Source: Acidobacteriota bacterium
GTDB taxonomy: Bacteria; Acidobacteriota; Terriglobia; Terriglobales; Acidobacteriaceae
DNA: 64,000 bases
Direction: 5' to 3'
Assembly: GCA_019351975.1 (NCBI GenBank)
Contig: JABBOG010000010.1
Coordinates: forward strand, 9,068-73,067
This document shows positions 52,781 to 59,950 of this stretch, in pieces. A program made the translations under genes and the position numbers. The first letter of the stretch is position 1. Each line of letters starts with the position of its first letter. The notes under the pieces are model-generated. The model worked only from the letters and a program-made list of their open reading frames with translations, was not told where the DNA came from and ran no database searches.

Positions 52781-55700
52781 ATGGTTATCCATCAAAGTCT
52801 TGCGCGATCTGCGTCGCAGGTAGTTCGCAAGCTTCTTATCTTCCCGGTCATGTTGATCATGTTGTTCGCTTTGAACAGCGTTCAGGGCTTGGCGCAACAG
52901 CTCACAGGTACGATCACCGGAACGGTCGACGACCAGAGCGGTGCCGCTGTTCCGGGCGCGCAGGTTACGCTGACGAACTCCGCCAGCGGCGACGTCCGTA
53001 CGGTAAAGGCCGATGGTGCAGGTCACTTCGTGATTACCGCGGTACAGCCTGCAACGTACAGCATCAGCATCATGGCTAAAGGCTTCACGACATGGCAGGA
53101 AGACGGCGTCGTGATGAACATGGGTTCGAGTCGCGAAGTTCCGAACATCAAGCTCCCCGTCGGCGATGTCTCGAGCAAAGTGGACGTCATTGCTGGCGGT
53201 GCTGCCGTTGTGCCGACGGATACGGGCGAGGTAGCCACGGACCTCAACGAGAAGATGATCGATAACTTCCCGCTCGAAGGCCGCAACGTCGGCCAGTTGA
53301 TGGAGATCATGCCGGGCATGGCGCTCAACAATGGCGGCAAGCAGGGAACCGGTTTCAACAATGTTCTGGTGGGCTCCAACAATGGACCCGTCGGAGACTT
53401 TTCCTCCAACGGCACCCAACCCAATGGCAGCGTGGCGTACATGCTGGATGGTGCAGACCTGGTCGATCCCGGTAACTTCGGAACCCAGATAGCCAATATC
53501 AATCCGGACATGGTGGGAAGCATAAAGTTCCTGAGCGCGGATTATGGCGTCGAATATGCGTATGGTCCGACCATCTTCGAGGCATTCAGCAGAAGCGGCG
53601 GACAGCAGTTCCACGGCGAACTATACTTCTATGCCCGCAATGCGAAGCTGGATTCGGTCGACGCATACACCAAGGCGCAGGGTGGAACCAACGCCGCACA
53701 AGAGTACTACTACATTGGCGGCAACATCGGCGGCCCTGTGCTGCTTCCGTTCACTAAGTGGAATCACGACCGCAAGAAGCTCTTCTTCTGGGGCGGTTAT
53801 GAGTACATGAAGCAGCAGCCTGCCGGTGCGATCATCAACTACAACGTACCCAACGCCGCGCAGCTGGCTGGAGACTTCAGCAATCCAGGCATCCCGGCTG
53901 CGGCCATCAACGCCTGGCCAACGTTCTATCAGAACCTCAACACGTCCCAGTTGCCCGCCGGCGGAACCGCTACAAGCTTCCCAACGTCGGACATCGATCC
54001 GAATATCAAGGGCGTTCTCAATCTGTACCCCAAGCCGAACCAATCTCCAACCAGTGGGAACGGCTATACCAACTACCACTATGTGAATCAGTCGCCGCAG
54101 AACCGCTGGGAGGCGACAGGCAAGCTCGACTACGCGATCAGCGACAATACGAAGCTGACCGGCTCCTTGGCCTATCAGAAGGAGCAGGATCTGGCTCCTA
54201 TCTCGATCTGGTGGGCAGCTCCGAGCACGCTACCCTATCCGTCGCCAGCTGCGTCGAACACGGTCTCGTATGTCATTCTGACGAACTTCACGCATGTATT
54301 CAATCCGACCACCACGAACGAAACCGTGTTTACGTGGTCGCACTTTGTCAACCCTTATTCGCTCCAGAACCCTTCCGCTGTTTCGCGTAAGAACGTCGGT
54401 CTCCAAAATGTTCCGGGACTGTTTGGTCAGACGACGGACCAGATGCCCAACTTCCAGCCTGGTTACTGCTGCAATTCCGCTATGGGCTGGTTCGACTACT
54501 ACCCGATGACTGGAGGTTCGTTCGGTGGAATCAAGGAAGTTCCGGAGTTCTACGACAACCTGACCAAGGTCATCAAGACCCACACCATCAAGGTCGGCTT
54601 CTTGTGGAACGACTCCCGAAACAGCCAGAACAGCAACGCTCCAAACAACGGAACCTTCAACATCGGGCTAAACCAGAACTCTACACAGAATCTGGCTGCG
54701 GACACGATGTTGGGCAGGATCAATAACTATCAACAGCAGAACGTAGACATTCCAACGGACACGCAGTTCAGCGATGTATCGTTCTACCTCCAGGACTCAT
54801 GGCAGGTGAACAAGAAGCTGACCGTGAATGCGGGCCTTCGCTTCCAGCACATTGGTCAGTGGCATGCCATAGGGAAAGACCCAGGATTCCAGGTGTGGAA
54901 CCTGCCCGATTACCTTGCAGCCCCGAAGGCAAACAACGCAGGTATTCTATGGAACGCGATCGATCCAAACGTTCCCTTGTCTGGATTCGTAACGCCGAAG
55001 TTCTACTACGATCCTCGCTTCTCCGTTGCATACGACGTATTTGGAACGGGTAAGACGGTGGTCCGCGGAGGCTTCGCGAAGTTCCAGTACCAGGCGACCA
55101 GTGAAACGGCCAGTGCGGAGACGGGACCTCTCGGCTCGTTCGAGTACTCGAGCACTGTTCCATTCAACGGCTACGGAAACGTCGTTGCGGACAACCATCC
55201 TCCATCGAGCGTCAGCCAAAACGGCTCCAGTATCGATGTCATGAAAGAAGGTGACAATCGTGCGCCATACACGTATGACTGGAACTTCACGATCTCCCAG
55301 CAGTTGCCTTGGCAGTCGGTCTTCGAGGCATCCTATGTAGGGAGTCACAGTGCCAACGAGTACATGGATGGGTCCAACAGCAACCTGTTCAACCAGAACA
55401 ATGTGCAGCCGGGAGGGCTGTTCGCAGCCGATCCGCTGACAGGTATCGTGCAGTCGCCTTCATCACCGTGCGAGACCGGCACACCCGATGGCAATCAGCC
55501 TTTGGCTTGCGTTGGGAAGACAACAGCGTACTTCAACACGCAGGATTATCGCCCGTTGCAGACGTACCAGAACATCTATCTGCTCACCCATGCACCTTAC
55601 TCCAACTACAACTCGCTTCAGGTGTCGTTTACCAAGGAGACTGGGCCTGTCACCTTCCTGACCAACTACACATTCTCCAAGGTGCTTGGTATCCGTGATG

Positions 55701-56536
55701 GTGGTTCCAATAACGGCCCTGGAAACGGAACGGCGGTCGATCCGTTCATCCTGCACAACAACTATGGAACGTTGGCGTACGATCACACACACATCGTCAA
55801 CCTCACCTACAACTGGTCTTTGCCCAGCCCGATCCACCGCAAAGGTCTGGCCCTGAAGGTGGTGGGTGGTGCGATCAACGGATGGAAGCTGTCCGGTTAC
55901 ACAACCTTCCAGAGTGGTGCACCGCTACAGCCTGCGTTGAACGGCAGCATGAATGCTACGTACGCCGGAGGGCTCACGGTTCCGACGGTGGCACATCCAA
56001 ACCTGCCGAATAACGCCGTCACGCTGCCGAATGGGTTGCTGGCTAACAGCATTACTCCATCTACATGGCTCGGAACCTTTGCCTACAATGTATTGGTTCC
56101 GGCGCTTAGCTGCGATCCTACAAAGGGCTTGAAGAAGGGATATTACTTCAATCCCAATTGCTTCACGACGCCAGCGTACGGAACGCAGGGGCAGAGCATC
56201 ATGCCCTACATGCGGAATCCGGCGTACTTTGACACCGATCTGGGAATCTACAAGGACTTCCATATCACCACCACCCGGTATGTCGAATTCCGTGTAACGG
56301 CAACCAACTGGATCAACCACCCACTGCCGCAGTTTGGACTGGCGAACCAGAACGATGAGGCGCTGAACTTCCAGCAGACTACGAACGCAAGCTGCTCTGG
56401 ATGCACGAATGCAAACGGAACGCCAATTCAGGTGATCTCTGAGGCGGCAACGAACCAGAACGCTCAAACCACGGGTAAGCCTGCATTCAAGACGGGTGCA
56501 AGGTTTGTACTATTCGCAGCGAAGTTCTACTTCTGA
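52781..56536 (+). CDS. Giant TonB-dependent receptor with carboxypeptidase-regulatory domain
   Basis: 1251 residues. Signal peptide to about residue 44 (FALNSVQGLAQQ), then a CarboxypepD_reg-like beta-sandwich (LTGTITGTVDDQSGAAVPGAQVTLTN, about 46-125), a plug domain (DNFPLEGRNVGQLMEIMPGMALNNGG, SVAYMLDGADLVDP) and a very large barrel ending in FVLFAAKFYF. This is the Oar/acidobacterial receptor type that replaces SusC, without SusD, in these bacteria and probably imports oligosaccharides. GAAGGGGG eight bases upstream fixes ATG 52781. Codon use leans strongly to C-ending codons, unlike neighbouring + strand genes. Confidence 0.93.
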   Translation: MVIHQSLARSASQVVRKLLIFPVMLIMLFALNSVQGLAQQLTGTITGTVDDQSGAAVPGAQVTLTNSASGDVRTVKADGAGHFVITAVQPATYSISIMAKGFTTWQEDGVVMNMGSSREVPNIKLPVGDVSSKVDVIAGGAAVVPTDTGEVATDLNEKMIDNFPLEGRNVGQLMEIMPGMALNNGGKQGTGFNNVLVGSNNGPVGDFSSNGTQPNGSVAYMLDGADLVDPGNFGTQIANINPDMVGSIKFLSADYGVEYAYGPTIFEAFSRSGGQQFHGELYFYARNAKLDSVDAYTKAQGGTNAAQEYYYIGGNIGGPVLLPFTKWNHDRKKLFFWGGYEYMKQQPAGAIINYNVPNAAQLAGDFSNPGIPAAAINAWPTFYQNLNTSQLPAGGTATSFPTSDIDPNIKGVLNLYPKPNQSPTSGNGYTNYHYVNQSPQNRWEATGKLDYAISDNTKLTGSLAYQKEQDLAPISIWWAAPSTLPYPSPAASNTVSYVILTNFTHVFNPTTTNETVFTWSHFVNPYSLQNPSAVSRKNVGLQNVPGLFGQTTDQMPNFQPGYCCNSAMGWFDYYPMTGGSFGGIKEVPEFYDNLTKVIKTHTIKVGFLWNDSRNSQNSNAPNNGTFNIGLNQNSTQNLAADTMLGRINNYQQQNVDIPTDTQFSDVSFYLQDSWQVNKKLTVNAGLRFQHIGQWHAIGKDPGFQVWNLPDYLAAPKANNAGILWNAIDPNVPLSGFVTPKFYYDPRFSVAYDVFGTGKTVVRGGFAKFQYQATSETASAETGPLGSFEYSSTVPFNGYGNVVADNHPPSSVSQNGSSIDVMKEGDNRAPYTYDWNFTISQQLPWQSVFEASYVGSHSANEYMDGSNSNLFNQNNVQPGGLFAADPLTGIVQSPSSPCETGTPDGNQPLACVGKTTAYFNTQDYRPLQTYQNIYLLTHAPYSNYNSLQVSFTKETGPVTFLTNYTFSKVLGIRDGGSNNGPGNGTAVDPFILHNNYGTLAYDHTHIVNLTYNWSLPSPIHRKGLALKVVGGAINGWKLSGYTTFQSGAPLQPALNGSMNATYAGGLTVPTVAHPNLPNNAVTLPNGLLANSITPSTWLGTFAYNVLVPALSCDPTKGLKKGYYFNPNCFTTPAYGTQGQSIMPYMRNPAYFDTDLGIYKDFHITTTRYVEFRVTATNWINHPLPQFGLANQNDEALNFQQTTNASCSGCTNANGTPIQVISEAATNQNAQTTGKPAFKTGARFVLFAAKFYF

Positions 56537-56558
56537 TGTGGAGTTTTCGCCTAACATG

Positions 56559-56588
56559 AAGACGGACGGCAATTCGCCGTCCGTCTTT
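56559..56588 (+). terminator. Terminator-like hairpin after the TonB receptor
   Basis: Perfect 12-base stem AAGACGGACGGC (56559-56570) and GCCGTCCGTCTT (56576-56587), five-base loop, short T run. The CRTAC1 start codon at 56595 is only seven bases beyond it, so partial read-through or attenuation may set the level of that gene. Confidence 0.7.
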
Positions 56589-56594
56589 GAGCTT

Positions 56595-58280
56595 ATGAGC
56601 TTGCATATACGATATCGCGATACAATTTGCCTCGGCCTGCTGCAGTTGATAGCAGGAGGTGTACTTGCACTCTCACAAGCCGCTGCTCCTTCTACACCAC
56701 CGATTCAGTTTGAATTGAGCAAGATACCTTTTAGGTTAGAAAACGACGAGACGCCGGCGAAAAATGCACCTGAAGCGATGGCTGGAGGAGTAGCGATCTT
56801 CGACTACAACGGCGATGGACGTCCGGATATCTTTTTCACCAACGGAGCAAATATCGCAACGTTGAAAAAGGATTCAGCGAAGTATAGTAATCGACTCTTT
56901 CGTAATGATGGGAAAGGAATTTATACCGACGTAACAGATGCTGCTGGACTTGCGGGTACAGGCTACGATATTGGCGCTGCGGTAGGGGACTACGACAACG
57001 ATGGGCATCCTGATCTTTTTGTAGCTGGGATATACAAGAACACATTGTATCACAACAATGGTGATGGTACTTTTACTGACGTGACGGCCAAGGCTGGCCT
57101 CGACAAGTCGAATGATCCGCAGTATGGTCCATTGTGGGCGGTGGCGGCCGTGTGGGTCGATGTTAATAATGACGGACTGCTCGATCTTTTTGTAGTGAAC
57201 TATATGAAATGGGAATATTCGGACAAGCCACTCTGTGCCTATGGTGGGGTTGCAGATTATTGTCATCCGCGCTACTACAAGCCGGTTCCTGATCAACTAT
57301 TTATCAATCATGGTGACGGTACGTTTACCGATGAATCGGCGAAGTGGGGCATAAGGAACCATCCAGGTAAGGGCATGGGCGTGGGTATGGCGGATTATGA
57401 TCTCGATGGTCGTCAGGATTTGTTTGTGACCAACGATGCAGGCTATGAGTTTCTATTTCATAACCTAGGGGACAAGTTTGAGGAAGTTGCGTTTGATGCA
57501 GGTGTTGCGCTGCCTGAAGATGGAAATTTCATCTCTGGTATGGGCCTGGACTTTCGTGATTTCAATAATGATGGGTATCCGGACATTTCGTATGTGGCGT
57601 TGAATAACCAGACTTTTCCGCTGTATGAAAATACGGGGAAGGGAGACTTCCGCGACGTAACAACGCCCAGCGGTATGCGCGCTTTGAGTATGCCCATGGC
57701 AGGGTACGGTTCGGCGTTCTATGACTTTGACAATGATGGGTGGAAGGACCTATTTGTCACGCGCGGGCACGTTGAGTCGATGCCTGTGCCAGGAGCCGAT
57801 ATCGACCAGTACAACACCGTCTTTCATAACTCTGGGAAGAGCGGGAAGTGGACGGCATTGACTGCAGAGGCAGGGCTGGCGGCAGCGGCGGGTGCTCGTC
57901 ACCGTGGCTGCGCCTTCGGCGATCTGGATGGTGACGGGCGCGTCGATGTCGTTGCTACGGCCTTGAGTGCAGACGCTGAGATATGGATGAACCGGAGCAA
58001 GAATCAGAATCATTGGCTGGATGTTGCTTTGCGTGGGACAAAGAGTAACCGTGATGGGATCGGTGCACGCGTGAAAGTAGTGACAAAAAGTGGCGCTCAG
58101 TATAACCACATGACAACGAGCGTCTGCTACGCCTCCTCCAGTGATGGGCCAGTGCACTTCGGACTGGGCTCTGATGCTATTGCCAGCCTTGTTGAGATCC
58201 GGTGGCCATCGGGAATCGTGCAGGACTTCAATGACGTTGCCGCTGACCAGATACTGAAAGCAACGGAACCTTCGAAGTAA
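56595..58280 (+). CDS. CRTAC1 / FG-GAP repeat protein with ASPIC-UnbV domain
   Basis: 561 residues, exported (signal about residues 1-31, ends SQAAA). Seven calcium-loop FG-GAP units of the DxDxDG kind are seen (DYNGDG, DYDNDG, DVNNDG, DYDLDG, DFNNDG, DFDNDG, DLDGDG), suggesting a beta-propeller. The C-terminus is an ASPIC/UnbV domain (HWLDVALRGTKSNRDGIGARVKVVT... VEIRWPSG). Homologues are surface or periplasmic proteins of unclear role, often beside TonB receptors and TPR proteins. The start may be ATG 56556 or ATG 56595; the latter gives a proper signal peptide. Third positions are T-richer than its neighbours. Confidence 0.9.
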   Translation: MSLHIRYRDTICLGLLQLIAGGVLALSQAAAPSTPPIQFELSKIPFRLENDETPAKNAPEAMAGGVAIFDYNGDGRPDIFFTNGANIATLKKDSAKYSNRLFRNDGKGIYTDVTDAAGLAGTGYDIGAAVGDYDNDGHPDLFVAGIYKNTLYHNNGDGTFTDVTAKAGLDKSNDPQYGPLWAVAAVWVDVNNDGLLDLFVVNYMKWEYSDKPLCAYGGVADYCHPRYYKPVPDQLFINHGDGTFTDESAKWGIRNHPGKGMGVGMADYDLDGRQDLFVTNDAGYEFLFHNLGDKFEEVAFDAGVALPEDGNFISGMGLDFRDFNNDGYPDISYVALNNQTFPLYENTGKGDFRDVTTPSGMRALSMPMAGYGSAFYDFDNDGWKDLFVTRGHVESMPVPGADIDQYNTVFHNSGKSGKWTALTAEAGLAAAAGARHRGCAFGDLDGDGRVDVVATALSADAEIWMNRSKNQNHWLDVALRGTKSNRDGIGARVKVVTKSGAQYNHMTTSVCYASSSDGPVHFGLGSDAIASLVEIRWPSGIVQDFNDVAADQILKATEPSK

Positions 58281-58348
58281 GTTAAATCACATCTTGTGAT
58301 GCCCACTGCGGACTGCAAGTAGGCGCAAGTGAAATCTACGAGGTAACG

Positions 58349-59920
58349 ATGAAAAGCGAGGATCTGATGCGTTGCGTCGCAAAGCAGGAGCAATTCTTCG
58401 CTCTCAGTAGACGACGATTTACAAGGGCGCTTGGCGTGACGTTGTCTGCGATGGCGTGTCCCTCATTGCTGGCACGGGCGGTTGGATCGCCGCTTGCGCC
58501 TGGTGTCTCACGTCTCTGGAATCCTATGGCGCATGGCGCGCGGGGCGATGGGCGCACCAAAGATACATCGGCGATACAGCGAACGATTGACGAGTGCGCG
58601 AAGGCTGGAGGGGGTACCGTGGTGCTTCCTGCAGGACATACATTTCTGAGCGGAACGCTTACGTTGCGTCCGCATGTGGAGATGCATCTGGCAGGCGGCT
58701 CAACGCTGCTTGCAAGCCCGGACCGAGATGACTTCCGAACGCTTGGCTCACTGCTGTTTGCAAAGGATGCCAATGACATCCGAATCAGCGGAACGGGAAC
58801 GATGGATGGGAACTTTGAGGCATTCTTTCCTCCAAAGGGGCCGAAGGGATACTCTGTACCTCAGCCCTTTCTTGGGCCTTATGATCCATTGAATCCCGTG
58901 ACGGACAGGAACCCGCCGGATGGCAGACCGCGCATGATTCTGCTTGTGAATTGCCGCAAGGTGCAGATGGAGTCGTTTACGATCCGTGACAGTCCTACGT
59001 GGACGATTCATCCGATTGGGTGTGAGGATGTAGCTATTTCCGGTATCTCAATTTTGAATAATTTAGATGTGCCGAACTGCGACGGCATTGATATCGACCA
59101 CTGCAAACAAGTTCGGATCGACAACTGCAACATTGTTGCCGGCGATGATTGCCTGGTGCTGAAAGCGTCGCGTAATTTTGGCGAATATGGTGCTTGCGAA
59201 GGTGTTACGATTACGAACTGCACACTTGAGTCATCCTCTGCTGGCATAAAGATTGAAGCTGAGGGTCCTTACCCGATCCGGTCCGCGGTCGTCAGCAACT
59301 GCACAATCGTCAGAAGCAACCGTGGAATCAGCCTTCTGAATCGAGACGGTGCTGCGGTTGAGGATCTGCTATTTGCGGACATGACAATTGAGACGAAAAT
59401 GCGGCCGATGATGTGGTGGGGATCGGGGGAACCCATCGCGCTGTCGAGCGTTCCGCGAGCGGTTGGAGGGCCTGCGGGACCTGTGCGAGGTGTGCAATTT
59501 GTAAATATGCAGTGCCGCAGCGAGAGTGGTGTGTATCTCAGAGGCTCAAAAGATGTGCCGCTGCGCGATATCAGCCTGCGCGGCATCGATCTGAAGATCA
59601 CGAAGACCACGCCGATCGAAGGCGGGTTTTATGATATGCGGCCGGGAGACGCTTTTGGGTCGACTGGTCTGGATCGCCGGCCAACAGCTGGTTTGTTCGC
59701 TGCTGATGTGAGCGGGCTTCAGTTGAGCGGCGTGGATGTGCGATGGGGCGACAATGCGCCGTCTTACTATGGGGCGGCGATCGAACTGCACCGGTGCTCG
59801 GGAGTGTCTGCGATACAGGTTACGGGGGCAGCAGCGCATAAAGGAACGCCGCCTGCTGTTCTCGAAGACGTGACGTATGATGCACCGATCATAACGGCGG
59901 CGGAGGGAAAGTCGCAGTAA
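58349..59920 (+). CDS. Secreted GH28 (polygalacturonase-family) protein
   Basis: 523 residues with a Tat-like signal (SRRRFTRALGVTLSAMACPSLLARA). The right-handed beta-helix follows a pectate-lyase-3-like N-terminal turn (GARGDGRTKDTSAIQRTIDECAKAGGGTVVLPAG). GH28 catalytic aspartates are seen: D245 in NCDGIDID and D266/D267 in AGDDC. The usual GHG/RIK pair is replaced by SSAGIKIE, as in several exo-acting or rhamnogalacturonan-type members, so pectin backbone cleavage is not certain. GAGGT is six bases before ATG 58349. A palindrome ATCACA-TCT-TGTGAT (58286-58300) lies in the 68-base gap after the CRTAC1 gene. Confidence 0.9.
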   Translation: MKSEDLMRCVAKQEQFFALSRRRFTRALGVTLSAMACPSLLARAVGSPLAPGVSRLWNPMAHGARGDGRTKDTSAIQRTIDECAKAGGGTVVLPAGHTFLSGTLTLRPHVEMHLAGGSTLLASPDRDDFRTLGSLLFAKDANDIRISGTGTMDGNFEAFFPPKGPKGYSVPQPFLGPYDPLNPVTDRNPPDGRPRMILLVNCRKVQMESFTIRDSPTWTIHPIGCEDVAISGISILNNLDVPNCDGIDIDHCKQVRIDNCNIVAGDDCLVLKASRNFGEYGACEGVTITNCTLESSSAGIKIEAEGPYPIRSAVVSNCTIVRSNRGISLLNRDGAAVEDLLFADMTIETKMRPMMWWGSGEPIALSSVPRAVGGPAGPVRGVQFVNMQCRSESGVYLRGSKDVPLRDISLRGIDLKITKTTPIEGGFYDMRPGDAFGSTGLDRRPTAGLFAADVSGLQLSGVDVRWGDNAPSYYGAAIELHRCSGVSAIQVTGAAAHKGTPPAVLEDVTYDAPIITAAEGKSQ

Positions 59921-59950
59921 GGCACTCGGGATACAGGTGCGCCGGAGCGG

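Noticed and set aside
56605-56622. GATATCGCGATAC as an operator
   Set aside because: Inside the CRTAC1 signal-peptide codons and not the same palindrome spacing.
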